From Corynebacterium guangdongense (GTDB taxonomy: Bacteria > Actinomycetota > Actinomycetes > Mycobacteriales > Mycobacteriaceae): a stretch of DNA of 64,000 bases. The stretch's first letter is position 1; every line of letters starts with the position of its first letter. Of the stretch, positions 23,125-32,088 are shown piece after piece. The stretch spans positions 2,356,001-2,420,000 of the forward strand of contig NZ_CP047654.1 of the NCBI RefSeq assembly GCF_030408915.1. The letters are read 5' to 3'. The notes beneath the pieces are model-generated. The model saw only the letters and a program-made list of their open reading frames with translations. It had not been told where the DNA came from and ran no database searches. The translations under genes were made by a program, and so were the position numbers.

Positions 23125-24360
23125 ATGGGTGACGTGACAACCCACGTGACAACGCAGACAGACATCACCCAGCCCGCCGGCGGCGAGCGGGCCGCCGCCG
23201 GCGCGCCCGCCGGTCAGCTGCGCATCGGTTCGCTCACCGTGGACTCCCCGGTCGTGCTCGCCCCCATGGCCGGGGTGACCAACGTGGCCTTCCGCACGCT
23301 CTGCCGCGAGCAGGAGAAGGAACGCACGGGCACCGTCGCCGGCCTCTACGTCTGCGAAATGGTCACCGCCCGCGCGCTCGTCGAACGCAACGAGAAGACG
23401 CTGCACATGACCACCTTCGCCCCGGACGAGGATCCCCGGTCACTCCAGCTCTACACCGTGGACCCGAAGTACACCTACGAGGCCGCGAAAATGATCGTCG
23501 ACGAGAACCTCGCCGACCACATCGACATGAATTTCGGTTGCCCGGTCCCCAAGATCACCCGCCGTGGCGGCGGCTCCGCGATCCCCTACAAGCGCAAGCT
23601 CTTCCGCAGCATCGTCGCCGCGGCCGTCAAGGCCACCGAGGGGACGGACATCCCGGTCACGGTGAAGTTCCGCGTCGGCATCGACGACGAGCACCACACC
23701 CACCTGGACTCCGGCCGCATCGCGGCCGACGAGGGGGCGGCCGCCGTCGCCCTGCACGCGCGCACCGCCGCCCAGCGCTACTCCGGCGAGGCCGACTGGG
23801 ACGAGATCACCCGCCTGGTCGAGCACATGGACGGCACCGGCATTCCGGTGCTGGGTAACGGCGACATCTTCGCCGCCGCGGACGCCCAGCTCATGATGGA
23901 TCAGACCGGCTGCGACGGCGTCGTCGTCGGCCGCGGCTGCCTGGGACGCCCGTGGCTCTTCGCCGAGCTCTCCGCACAGCTGCGCGGAGAGGAGATTCCG
24001 CAGGAGCCGACCTTCGGCGAGGTCACCAGGATCATCTACCGTCACGCCGAGCTGCTCGCCGCCCATGACGGGGAGGATCGGGCCACCCGCGACCTGCGCA
24101 AGCACATGGGCTGGTACCTGCGCGGCTTCCCGGTCGGCGGCGAGTTCCGCGCCTCGCTGGCGAAGATCACCTCCCTGGCGGATCTGCGCGAGAAGCTCGC
24201 CCCCTACGCGGACTCCACGGCCCGTGCCGAGGACGCCGACGGCGCCCGCGGCCGCAAGGGCTCCCCGGCGAAGGTCGCGCTTCCGGACGGCTGGCTCAAC
24301 GACCCCGAGGACGACGCCGTCGCCGAGGCCGGCGCCGAGCTGATGAACTCCGGCGGCTAG
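23125..24360 (+). CDS. dusB: tRNA-dihydrouridine synthase
   Basis: This FMN enzyme reduces uridine to dihydrouridine in the tRNA D-loop. The 411-residue protein has a TIM barrel with LAPMAGVTNVAFR, the substrate/cysteine loop MNFGCPVPKITRRGGGSA and the FMN motif GNGDIFAAADA...GVVVGRGCLGRPW, followed by the C-terminal helical domain. There is a poorly conserved N-terminal extension of about 38 residues and a charged linker near residue 370. ATG 23125 follows GAGGGAGG; a longer frame upstream lacks this site. Confidence 0.9.
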   Translation: MGDVTTHVTTQTDITQPAGGERAAAGAPAGQLRIGSLTVDSPVVLAPMAGVTNVAFRTLCREQEKERTGTVAGLYVCEMVTARALVERNEKTLHMTTFAPDEDPRSLQLYTVDPKYTYEAAKMIVDENLADHIDMNFGCPVPKITRRGGGSAIPYKRKLFRSIVAAAVKATEGTDIPVTVKFRVGIDDEHHTHLDSGRIAADEGAAAVALHARTAAQRYSGEADWDEITRLVEHMDGTGIPVLGNGDIFAAADAQLMMDQTGCDGVVVGRGCLGRPWLFAELSAQLRGEEIPQEPTFGEVTRIIYRHAELLAAHDGEDRATRDLRKHMGWYLRGFPVGGEFRASLAKITSLADLREKLAPYADSTARAEDADGARGRKGSPAKVALPDGWLNDPEDDAVAEAGAELMNSGG

Positions 24361-24391
24361 GCGCGGCAGCGCACTCAATGCACCCCGGTTA

Positions 24392-24440
24392 TATGTTGGG
24401 TCAGTACGTCGGGCAGAATGATTGGTACTAACCCAGCATA
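24392..24440 (+). promoter_or_regulatory. Long hairpin directly before phoU ribosome binding site
   Basis: TATGTTGGGTCAGTAC (24392-24407) can pair with GTACTAACCCAGCATA (24425-24440). In RNA this gives 15 of 16 pairs, including one G-U pair. Its 3' end lies 3 nt before AAGGAGG (24444-24450). It has no U tail, so it looks like a leader element or operator rather than a terminator. Confidence 0.45.
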
Positions 24441-24460
24441 ATCAAGGAGGTCGGCCTACG

Positions 24461-25192
24461 ATGGTGCGCATGCGTATTGCCTACCGAGATCAGCTTGACG
24501 CCTTCGCCCGCGACCTCGTTGTCATGTGCGACATCGTCAACGAGATCATCACGAAGGCCTCCAGCGCGCTCATCCGCGGTTCGCTCGAGGAGGCCGAGGA
24601 CGCCCTGTCCATGGCCGACGGCCTCGACGAGATTCGCCGCCGCTGTGAACAGCGGGCCATCGACCTGCTGCTGCTGGAAAGCCCGGTGGCCAGCGATCTC
24701 CGCCAGGTCATCTCCTCGATCTACATTGTCAACGACCTCCGCCGCATGGGCGCCCTCGGGATGCATATCGCGAACACGGCCCGTCGGCGCCACCCCGACA
24801 TCGCCGTGGCCGATCCCGTCAAGGAGCAGTTCCAGGAGATCGCCGCGGCTGTGCTGACGATGATGGGGAAAACCCGCGAGGTCCTCATCACCCCGGACGA
24901 GAAGGTGGCCTACGACCTGGCCGCCGAGGATGACGCCGTCGACGAGATGAACCAGGCCATCCTCACCGAGGTCACCGGCGAGGAGTGGGCGCACACCAAC
25001 CGCGAGGCCGTGGACGCGGCCATGCTCACCCGCTACTACGAACGTTTCGCCGACCACTGCGTCTCGGTCGCCGCCCGCGTCGTCTACCTCGTCACCGGCA
25101 TGCCGCCGGAGGAGCGGTCCGACGCCTTCGACCACCCGGGCACCGACGCGGAGATCCTCCACCGGTTCACCCGGCTCAAGGATCCCCGCTAA
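24461..25192 (+). CDS. phoU: Phosphate signalling protein PhoU
   Basis: This cytoplasmic regulator links the Pst transporter to phosphate signalling. The 243-residue protein has two PhoU three-helix repeats (starting near residues 5 and 115), with the family motifs ESPVASDLRQVISSIYIVNDLRRMG and RYYERFADHC. ATG 24461 is chosen for AAGGAGG 10 nt upstream. Unlike the common pstSCAB-phoU operon, it is on the opposite strand to pstB and separated from it by a P450 gene. Confidence 0.9.
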   Translation: MVRMRIAYRDQLDAFARDLVVMCDIVNEIITKASSALIRGSLEEAEDALSMADGLDEIRRRCEQRAIDLLLLESPVASDLRQVISSIYIVNDLRRMGALGMHIANTARRRHPDIAVADPVKEQFQEIAAAVLTMMGKTREVLITPDEKVAYDLAAEDDAVDEMNQAILTEVTGEEWAHTNREAVDAAMLTRYYERFADHCVSVAARVVYLVTGMPPEERSDAFDHPGTDAEILHRFTRLKDPR

Positions 25193-25209
25193 CGCCCGCG
25201 CGGCCCGGC

Positions 25210-26361
25210 TTATCGACGCGTGAGCGTGACCGGGAGGCTGGCCCAGCCGCCGACCGGGTGAGTCTCGCGCTCCCCCGCCGCGGTGTCGGCGGCGGTCACG
25301 GTGACCACGGCGAGAAGTTCGTCGATGAAGGCGCGCAGCTCGAGCATGGAGAGGTCCTTGCCCGGGCAGGCGTGCGGGCCGGCGCCCCACACCAGGTTCT
25401 GGGCGGCGTTGGCCTCCGGGTCGTACGCGTCCGGTTCCCCGAAGCGGCGCGGATCCCGGTTGGCGGCCGTCCAGTGGATCCGCACCGATTGCCCCGCCGG
25501 CAGCTCGGCGCCGCCGACGCTCACCGGCCCCGTGGTGATCCGGCGGTTGGAGACGAACGGGGAATCTCGGCGGAGGATCTCGTCCATGATCGCGACGAAC
25601 TCCGCGTCCGAGACGTACTCCCACTCCCGCAGGCGGTCCTGCAGCGCCGGGATCTCCACCAACGCGGCCAGGATGACGCCGATGCAGTAGGCCATGGAGC
25701 TGAGGTCGCCGCCGGTCCAGTTGCGGAGGATCGAGATCACCTCGGCCGACTCCAATGGACGTCCCAGCGACTCGTCCCGGACCAGCCGTCTGGTCACCGA
25801 GTCCGCCGGACTCTCGGCGAGGGCGTCGCGGATGATGGCGTCGAATTCCTCCGCGACCGCCGCGGTGCGTTCCAGCTCGCCGGAGCGGGTGGCCTCGTTG
25901 TTGGCGATCACCCAGTCGATGAGTCGCTGCTCCATGGACACTGGCCAGCCGAGCCAGGCGAGCATTGACCGCACCGCGTAGGTCGCCCCCAGCTGAGCGA
26001 CGGCGTCGACCGTCACGGTCTCGTCGGTGACCAGCTCCGTGATGGTGCTGCGGGCCGCCGCAAGAAACTCGTCGGCGTAACCGTCGACGACCTCCAGGGC
26101 GAGATAACGGTCCAGGAGACGTCGGAAAGCGGCGTGCTCCTCCCCGTCCAGACCGTTGGGGATCTGCAGGAAACGCGAGACCGCGGAGCTGAAGGCCTCG
26201 GCGTCGGTCGCCGCCGCGAGGGCTTCCGCATGCCCCACGATCACCACCTCATCGCCTGCCCCGTGCGCGATCGGGCAGCCGCGGCCGTGGAGCTCATCGC
26301 CGTAGGCCCTGGGCTGCCGTTCCGTCGGATCGCTGCTCGGAATGGGTGCGGATGCGGTCAC
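25210..26361 (-). CDS. Cytochrome P450
   Basis: This soluble class I-type bacterial P450 of 383 residues has a heme-cysteine motif WGAGPHACPG, an ExxR in the K helix (EILRRDSPF), the PRRFGEPDAYDP segment and a C-helix HAAFRRLLDRYL. In the I helix the usual (A/G)GxDT is TGGDLSS: the acid is kept but the conserved Thr is replaced by Leu. Leu there can lower normal oxygen activation, so an unusual proton path or substrate-assisted chemistry is possible. No ferredoxin or reductase gene is adjacent. AGGAGG lies 6 nt before the ATG. It sits between phoU and pstB, genes adjacent in C. glutamicum. The substrate is unknown. Confidence 0.9.
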   Translation of the reverse strand: MTASAPIPSSDPTERQPRAYGDELHGRGCPIAHGAGDEVVIVGHAEALAAATDAEAFSSAVSRFLQIPNGLDGEEHAAFRRLLDRYLALEVVDGYADEFLAAARSTITELVTDETVTVDAVAQLGATYAVRSMLAWLGWPVSMEQRLIDWVIANNEATRSGELERTAAVAEEFDAIIRDALAESPADSVTRRLVRDESLGRPLESAEVISILRNWTGGDLSSMAYCIGVILAALVEIPALQDRLREWEYVSDAEFVAIMDEILRRDSPFVSNRRITTGPVSVGGAELPAGQSVRIHWTAANRDPRRFGEPDAYDPEANAAQNLVWGAGPHACPGKDLSMLELRAFIDELLAVVTVTAADTAAGERETHPVGGWASLPVTLTRR

Positions 26362-26467
26362 GGTCTCCTCCTGAAGGTCACTGGGTGGTTCTTCCCACTC
26401 TAGTGAGCCCGCCTAGTTAGTACGATGATTCCCGTGCATTGACACCGGGGCTGTCCGGGCCGGAAAA

Positions 26468-26515
26468 GCCCTCACCCACCCCGGGGCTGAACTGGTGCCC
26501 GGGGTGGGTGAGGGC
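26468..26515 (-). terminator. pst operon terminator
   Basis: A perfect 18-bp stem (26468-26485 with 26498-26515) with a 12-nt loop lies 60 nt after the pstB stop. It is followed on the minus strand by TTTTCCGG. Confidence 0.75.
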
Positions 26516-26574
26516 TGGATGAGGTGCCTGGACTCGCTCAGACTGACTGGGACCGAGCGTGGCGTCCGCCTGAT

Positions 26575-27351
26575 TTAGCCGAAGCGGCCGGCGATGTAGT
26601 CTTCGGTTTCCTTCTGGTCCGGGTTCTCGAAGATCTTCTTGGTCGGGTTGTACTCGACCAGGTGGCCCGGCTTGCCGGTGGCCTCGAGGTTGTAGAAGGC
26701 GGTCATGTCCGAGACGCGGGCCGCCTGCTGCATGTTGTGGGTCACGATGACGATCGTGAAGTCCTTCTTCAGCTCGTGGATGAGGTCCTCGATGGCCAGG
26801 GTGGAGATCGGGTCCAGTGCGGAACACGGCTCATCCATGAGCAGGACCTCCGGCTCCACGGCGATCGCGCGGGCGATGCACAGACGCTGCTGCTGGCCGC
26901 CGGAGAGGCCGCCGCCCGGCTTGTCGAGGCGGTCCTTGACCTCCTCCCACAGGTTGGCGCCGCGCAGGGACTTCTCGGCGACCTCCTTGAGCTTCTTCTT
27001 GTTCTTCTCGCCGGAGAGCTTCAGTCCGGCGACGACGTTGTCCTCGATGGACATGGTCGGGAACGGGTTGGCCTTCTGGAAGACCATGCCGACGGTGTTG
27101 CGGACGGAGACCGGGTCGATGCCCCGGCCGTAGATGTCCTCGCCGTCGAGACGGATCTCGCCCTCGACGCGGGCGCCCGGGATGACCTCGTGCATGCGGT
27201 TGAGGGTGCGCAGGACGGTGGACTTGCCGCAGCCGGACGGGCCGATGAAGGCGGTGACGGCCTGGGCCGGGATGTCGAGGTTGACGTTCTGAACGGCGTG
27301 GAAGTCACCGTAGAAGATGTTGACGTCGTTGAGGAGGAGCTTGGTAGCCAT
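26575..27351 (-). CDS. pstB: Phosphate ABC transporter ATP-binding protein PstB
   Basis: This ATPase energises high-affinity phosphate uptake through PstCA. The 258-residue protein has Walker A GPSGCGKS, signature LSGGQQQ, Walker [14 protein letters not shown] and the switch histidine in [10 protein letters not shown]. The Cys in DEPCSALDP is typical of PstB. It is the last gene of pstSCAB, 36 nt after pstA, and is followed by a strong terminator. Confidence 0.96.
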   Translation of the reverse strand: MATKLLLNDVNIFYGDFHAVQNVNLDIPAQAVTAFIGPSGCGKSTVLRTLNRMHEVIPGARVEGEIRLDGEDIYGRGIDPVSVRNTVGMVFQKANPFPTMSIEDNVVAGLKLSGEKNKKKLKEVAEKSLRGANLWEEVKDRLDKPGGGLSGGQQQRLCIARAIAVEPEVLLMDEPCSALDPISTLAIEDLIHELKKDFTIVIVTHNMQQAARVSDMTAFYNLEATGKPGHLVEYNPTKKIFENPDQKETEDYIAGRFG

Positions 27352-27387
27352 TGTCTTTCCTAAAGCGTTCGTGGGGTTTGGCGACGG

Positions 27388-28302
27388 TTACTTCTTCACC
27401 GAGAACTTGTCGGAGATGACTCGCGCGGCAATGTTCAGGATGGCGATGATGAGCACCAGGGTCAGCGCCGCGCCCCAGAGCTTGTCGAGGGTCGGCTCCG
27501 TGGTGCCGGACTTGTACATGTCCAGCATCATGAGCGGAAGGGAGGACTGCGGGCCTTCGAAGATGTCCCAGTTGATGGTTCGGGTGGAACCGACCAGGAT
27601 CAGGACCGGCGCGGACTCACCCATGACGCGGGCGATGGCCAGCATGACGCCGGTGACGATGCCGGACAGTGCGGTCGGCAGCACGATCTTCTGGATCGTC
27701 TTCCACTTCGGCACGCCCAGGGCGTAGGAGGCCTCGCGCAGGTCCATCGGCACCACGCGCAGCATCTCCTCGGTGTTGCGCACGACCAGCGGAATCATCA
27801 GGAGGATCAGCGACAGGGTCACGGCGAAACCGGAGCGGCCGAAGCCGAAGTTGGTGATCCACAGCGCGTAGACGAACAGCGCGGCCACGATGGACGGGAC
27901 GCCGGAGAGAATGTCGACCATGAAGGTGGTGATTCGACCGAGGCGGTTGCCGTAGGAGTACTCCACCAGGTAAATCGCGGTGAAGATGCCGATCGGGACC
28001 GAGATCAGGGCTGCGACGACGGTCTGCAGCACGGTGCCGATGATGGCGTGGAGGGCGCCGCCGCCCTCCATGAAGGTCGGGGTCCGGCCCTGATCCTCGG
28101 TCCACCAGGAGGCGGTGAAGAGAATGCCGATGCCCTGGGAGATGACGGTCCACAGGACCCACACCAGCGGGACCATCGCCAGAAGCATCGTGAACCAGAC
28201 CAGGCCGGTCATGATGGTGTTGGTGGTCTTGCGCGAGCCGGAGATGTGCGTGAAGACGCTGCCACCCGTGGCGGTCGTGTTAGCGGAAACAGTAGTAGAC
28301 AT
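27388..28302 (-). CDS. pstA: Phosphate ABC transporter permease PstA
   Basis: This membrane permease of 304 residues has about six helices and a BPD_transp_1 domain (residues about 95-300). The EAA loop reads EEMLRVVPMDLREASYALGVPKWKTIQKIVLP. It forms the phosphate channel with PstC. The N-terminal 30 residues are Ser/Thr-rich and cytoplasmic. It lies 17 nt after pstC and shares its transcript. Confidence 0.95.
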   Translation of the reverse strand: MSTTVSANTTATGGSVFTHISGSRKTTNTIMTGLVWFTMLLAMVPLVWVLWTVISQGIGILFTASWWTEDQGRTPTFMEGGGALHAIIGTVLQTVVAALISVPIGIFTAIYLVEYSYGNRLGRITTFMVDILSGVPSIVAALFVYALWITNFGFGRSGFAVTLSLILLMIPLVVRNTEEMLRVVPMDLREASYALGVPKWKTIQKIVLPTALSGIVTGVMLAIARVMGESAPVLILVGSTRTINWDIFEGPQSSLPLMMLDMYKSGTTEPTLDKLWGAALTLVLIIAILNIAARVISDKFSVKK

Positions 28303-28319
28303 TGTTTTTCTCGCCTTCC

Positions 28320-29387
28320 TTACTTGACCATCGAGCGGGCGATCGTGTTGACCACGAAGGTCAGCAGGAACAGCACCAGGCCGGCGGCGATGTAGGCACC
28401 CGCGGAAATCGGGTTGTTGAACTCAGGCGCGGCGTTGGCGATCGCCGTAGCGAAGGTGGTGCCGCCGTCGAGCAGGGACCAACGGAAATTGGTGGCGCCG
28501 GAGACGACCATGTACAACGCCATGGTCTCGCCCAGTGCACGACCGAGACCGAGCATGGAGCCGGAGATGTAGCCCGACATGCCGAACGGCAGGACGGTCA
28601 TCCGGACGACTTCCCAGCGGGTGGCGCCCAAAGCGAGCGCGGCCTCAATCTGGCCCGGGGGCGTCTGGACGAAGACCTCACGGGCGGTGGCGGCGATGAC
28701 CGGGAGAATCATCACGGCCAGGACGATGCCACCGGTGAAGATGTTGCGTCCGGTCGCGAACGCCGGCGCGCCGTCCCACGCGAAGAGGAACAGCCAGTCA
28801 CCGAAGACGTCGTGACACCACTGGTAGAAGTTGGACAGTGCCGGGCCCAGCACCTGCCAGCCCCACAGGCCGTAGACGATGGAGGGCACGGCGGCCAGCA
28901 TGTCCACCAGGAACCCCAGCGGCTTGACTGCCTTCTTCGGCGCGTAGTTGGACAGGAAGATGGCGATGCCGAGCGCGACCGGCATGGCGATGATGAGGGC
29001 GACCAGCGAGATGAAGACGGTGGCGCCGAAGATGTTCGGGATGCCGAACTGCATGCCGTCGTCCGGACTGGTGTCCCAGCGCTCGCCGTAGGTGAAGAAG
29101 CCCAGGAGGCCGCCGTCGTTTCGGCTCAGCGCGGGAATCGCGTTAAGCAGCAGGTAGAGGCCGATCGCGGCGATCAGGACGGTGATGAGGACGGCCGACG
29201 TCGTCGCCAGCAGCTCGAAGATTCGGTCACCGGGACGCTTGACGCCGGAGCTCTTGCTTGCGCGCTCCGCAGGGACGGTGCCGCCCGGCACCGCGCCTTC
29301 GGACACGGCACCGAGGGTGGTGGTCGATTTGGCCATCAGTTCGGGCTCATCCGCACGCGATTCGGGATCCCTCGGGTTGTTAGCCAT
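28320..29387 (-). CDS. pstC: Phosphate ABC transporter permease PstC
   Basis: This permease of 355 residues has about six helices and the EAA loop AREVFVQTPPGQIEAALALG. A hydrophilic N-terminal extension of about 50 residues precedes the first helix, which is longer than in E. coli PstC. The large periplasmic-side loop is rich in Trp (KPLGFLVDMLAAVPSIVYGLWGW region). It lies 160 nt after pstS, with a hairpin in between. Confidence 0.95.
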   Translation of the reverse strand: MANNPRDPESRADEPELMAKSTTTLGAVSEGAVPGGTVPAERASKSSGVKRPGDRIFELLATTSAVLITVLIAAIGLYLLLNAIPALSRNDGGLLGFFTYGERWDTSPDDGMQFGIPNIFGATVFISLVALIIAMPVALGIAIFLSNYAPKKAVKPLGFLVDMLAAVPSIVYGLWGWQVLGPALSNFYQWCHDVFGDWLFLFAWDGAPAFATGRNIFTGGIVLAVMILPVIAATAREVFVQTPPGQIEAALALGATRWEVVRMTVLPFGMSGYISGSMLGLGRALGETMALYMVVSGATNFRWSLLDGGTTFATAIANAAPEFNNPISAGAYIAAGLVLFLLTFVVNTIARSMVK

Positions 29388-29450
29388 CAGGTTCTAGATC
29401 CTTCGTGAGAGTAAAAATGGGGCATACGCAGTGGGTGGCTACCCACGATG

Positions 29451-29483
29451 GAACCCCCGCCGCTGCTCAGCGGACGGGGGTTC
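29451..29483 (-). terminator. Intercistronic hairpin between pstS and pstC
   Basis: GAACCCCCG (29451-29459) pairs with CGGGGGTTC (29475-29483), and CGCTG/CAGCG forms an inner stem. There is no U run. It probably trims or partly stops transcription so that the binding protein is made in excess. Confidence 0.55.
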
Positions 29484-29547
29484 GACATCACCGGCCCGCG
29501 ATCCCGACAATAAAATGCCTGGTCACGGTCCGACAGCGGGGGGGTGC

Positions 29548-30699
29548 TTACGCACCCTCACCGATGGCGGCGATGGCGTCTGCCAGACGCTGGCCGTGGG
29601 TGGAATCCTTGGCGATCGGGATGAAGCCGATCTCACCGATGGCGTCCTGGTTGTCCAGGGAGACGGTCAGGAAATCCTTGACCAGGTTCTGGGTCTCCTC
29701 ATCGTAGCCTGCGGAGCAGACGATCTCATAGGTGGTGAGGATGAGCGGGTAAGCGCCCTCCTGGGTCTGCTGGAACAGCGCCTCGGAGTCGACGACCATG
29801 TTGTGGCCCTCGGTGGAGAACTCGAGCGCGTCCAGTGCGGAACCGACGGTCTCGTTGTTGAGCTCGGTTGCGCCGGAACCGAAGTCCAGAGCGGCGACGC
29901 CCAGGTTGTTCTGGGTGGCGAAACCGGCCTCGACGTAGGTGATGGCGCCCGGGATGTTGGCGACCTGGGTGGCGACGCCGTTGGAGCCGTTGGCGGACTC
30001 ACCGTTGGCCGGGATCGGGAACTGCTCGCCCTCGGTGTCCCACTGATCCGGGACAGCGGCCTGCAGGAACTTCTGGAAGTTGCCGGAGGTGCCGGACTCG
30101 TCGGAACGAGCGATGACGGTGATGTCCTGATCCGGGAGCTCGACGCCCTCGTTGGTGGCGGCGATGGCCGGGTCGTTCCAGTTGGTGATTTCGCCCTTGA
30201 AGATGGCGGCGACGGTGGGGATGTCGAGGGCGACGCCCTCCAGGCCCTCCAGGTTGTAGGCGACGGCGACCGGGCCGACGACGAACGGCAGGTGCCAGGC
30301 GTCGTTGCCCTCGCAACGCTCCTTGGCCGGCTCAATCTGGTCTTCCGCCAGCGGGGAGTCGGAACCGGCGAAGTCGACCTGACCGGCGATGAAGTTGGTG
30401 CGGCCGGAGCCCGAACCGGTCGGGTTGTAGGCCAGGGAAGCACCGTCGACGTTCTCGGCGTAGACCGTGCCGAAGACCTCCATGGCGTTCTGCTGGGAGG
30501 AGGCGCCCTCGCCGACGAGCTCGCCGGACTGGCCGGACAGACCCTCGGAGGCGGCCGCGGAGTCGGAGCCGGACTCGGCTGCGGAGGACTCTGCGGAGGT
30601 GTCGGCGGAATCGGAGGAGTCGGAGCAGGCGACCAGGGCGACGGAGCCAGCGGCAACGACACCAAGGACAGCGGCGGAACGCTTGAAGTTACGAATCAC
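29548..30699 (-). CDS. pstS: Phosphate-binding lipoprotein PstS
   Basis: This is the extracytoplasmic receptor of the Pst system, 383 residues. It has a lipoprotein signal peptide with lipobox LVAC (Cys25), then a Ser/Ala/Asp-rich linker of about 35 residues. The periplasmic-binding fold follows, with phosphate-contact motifs GEGASSQ and ARSDESGTSGNFQKFL. It is the first gene of pstSCAB. The leader is long (about 160 nt from a candidate -10, TACCTT, at 30864-30869), and a Pho-box-like repeat lies further upstream. Confidence 0.95.
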   Translation of the reverse strand: MIRNFKRSAAVLGVVAAGSVALVACSDSSDSADTSAESSAAESGSDSAAASEGLSGQSGELVGEGASSQQNAMEVFGTVYAENVDGASLAYNPTGSGSGRTNFIAGQVDFAGSDSPLAEDQIEPAKERCEGNDAWHLPFVVGPVAVAYNLEGLEGVALDIPTVAAIFKGEITNWNDPAIAATNEGVELPDQDITVIARSDESGTSGNFQKFLQAAVPDQWDTEGEQFPIPANGESANGSNGVATQVANIPGAITYVEAGFATQNNLGVAALDFGSGATELNNETVGSALDALEFSTEGHNMVVDSEALFQQTQEGAYPLILTTYEIVCSAGYDEETQNLVKDFLTVSLDNQDAIGEIGFIPIAKDSTHGQRLADAIAAIGEGA

Positions 30700-31126
30700 G
30701 GGAATGCCTTTCCTGTGCGGATAAGTTCAGTCAGTTTGAGGAGTCCGAGCAAGCCAGCACCCTTCCCAGGGCGCGGGCCGGTACATCCGGTTCACGTTCG
30801 CGAACCTCGGCGACCTTCCGCCAGGCTCCGTACATGCACAACCGTTGTTGCTCACAGGATGACAAGGTAGAGGGTGCACGTTAACCACTTGGGTTCCATC
30901 AGGTGAACTGGCGGTTAACAAATCCCCAACTTCACGCCCGACGTGGCCCTATAATATTTTCTTAGTGACGGTAAACACATCAAATGTTGTCACTTCACTC
31001 AATTTTTCGAGTTTCTCCGAGCCTTCCCGCCCTTAAAATACCCCCATCAGGGGGCACTTTGAGGAAACTCCCAGAGTTCGCCCACCTGGCTGCTATGTGC
31101 GCAGCACCGCCGGTTCCCCGCATGTT
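30700..31126 (-). promoter_or_regulatory. pstS control region with Pho-box-like direct repeats
   Basis: This 427-nt gene-free region lies between mshD and pstS. On the minus strand GTTAACC (30913-30919) and GTTCACC (30902-30908) are spaced 11 bp apart, the layout of actinobacterial PhoP boxes. A third GTTAAC lies at 30879-30884. The repeats are about 35-60 nt upstream of a -10-like TACCTT, a good position for an activator. An AT-rich stretch near 30955-31015 contains an imperfect inverted repeat with AGTGAC/GTCACT ends. Confidence 0.55.
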
Positions 31127-32056
31127 TCAGCTGGCGGAGTAAACCACGTGCTCCTCGGCCAGGGTGAACCCGTCCGCCCGGTAGCGCTCCACGGCGGTGG
31201 CGTTGTCGTCCTCGACGTAGAGGATGACGCGTCGGGCGCCGCCCTCGCGCAGGTGCCGCAGCCCCATGGACACGGCCGGGCCGCCCAGACCTCGACCCCG
31301 GTAGCCGTCGGCGAGCCCGACGACATAGACCTCGGCCGTGGCGCCGTCGTGCCACTTGGTCCAGTGGAAGCCCGCCAGGCCCGGCATCGTGGCCGGAGCG
31401 TCCGCGCCCGCCGGCACGTCCCAGAGCAGCCACACGTCCGCGGGGTCGAACCACTCAACGTCCATTCCCCGACGCAGCCGGTCCCTGTCCCAGCCGCCCT
31501 GCTCCGGATGCCAGGCGAAGGCCTCGTTGTTGGCGGCCAGCCAGGCATCGAGCACCCGCTCCTCACCCCAGCGTTCGATGGAGTCGCTGAGATTGAGTGC
31601 GCTGACCCCCGCCGGCAGGTCCACCCCGGCTGCGGCGTCGAGGCTGTCCCCGGCAATTTCCAGGACGAGCAGCCGGCGAACGACCTGCAGGTTCTCCGCC
31701 CCCGCGATGGCCCGCGCGCCGGGCAGGTTACCGTGCGCCCACACCTTGAGCCCGTCCACCCTGTCCGCGAGCGAGCGCAACATCTGGGCGCCGTAACCGA
31801 GCCTGCGCTGCTGGGGATGGACCGCCAACTCGACCTCGTCGTCGGCGATGGCGGCCACGGCCACCAGGCGACCGGCGGAGTCCTCCCCGATCAGGTGCTG
31901 GTGCCCCAACCGGGCGTCGGCGAGCCCCAGGACGAACTGCTCCGACAGGGCGTCGATGCCGTCTGCCTCGGAGACTGCGTCGAGAAGCTCCCGCACGCCG
32001 GGCAGTCGGTCGGAATCGTCGGGGAGTCGGGTCCAGATCAGGGTCAGTGGGTTCAT
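31127..32056 (-). CDS. mshD: Mycothiol synthase MshD
   Basis: This enzyme acetylates Cys-GlcN-Ins with acetyl-CoA, the last step of mycothiol synthesis. The 309-residue protein has two tandem GNAT domains. The N-terminal one is degenerate (ELAVHPQQRRLGYGAQML). The C-terminal one is active-like (VVGLADGYRGRGLGGPAVSMGLRHL, then VILYVEDDNATAVERYRADGF). Its place beside pstS matches M. tuberculosis Rv0819-Rv0820. TAGCCT lies 7 nt before the ATG, so the transcript is probably leaderless; no Shine-Dalgarno sequence is seen. Confidence 0.9.
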   Translation of the reverse strand: MNPLTLIWTRLPDDSDRLPGVRELLDAVSEADGIDALSEQFVLGLADARLGHQHLIGEDSAGRLVAVAAIADDEVELAVHPQQRRLGYGAQMLRSLADRVDGLKVWAHGNLPGARAIAGAENLQVVRRLLVLEIAGDSLDAAAGVDLPAGVSALNLSDSIERWGEERVLDAWLAANNEAFAWHPEQGGWDRDRLRRGMDVEWFDPADVWLLWDVPAGADAPATMPGLAGFHWTKWHDGATAEVYVVGLADGYRGRGLGGPAVSMGLRHLREGGARRVILYVEDDNATAVERYRADGFTLAEEHVVYSAS

Positions 32057-32088
32057 GGCCCCCAGGCTATCCGGTAGAAATAGATGGC

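Noticed and set aside
30955-31015. AT-rich imperfect repeat as the mshD terminator
   Set aside because: It lies over 100 nt from the mshD stop and has no T run in the right place on the minus strand; it is left as an unassigned element.
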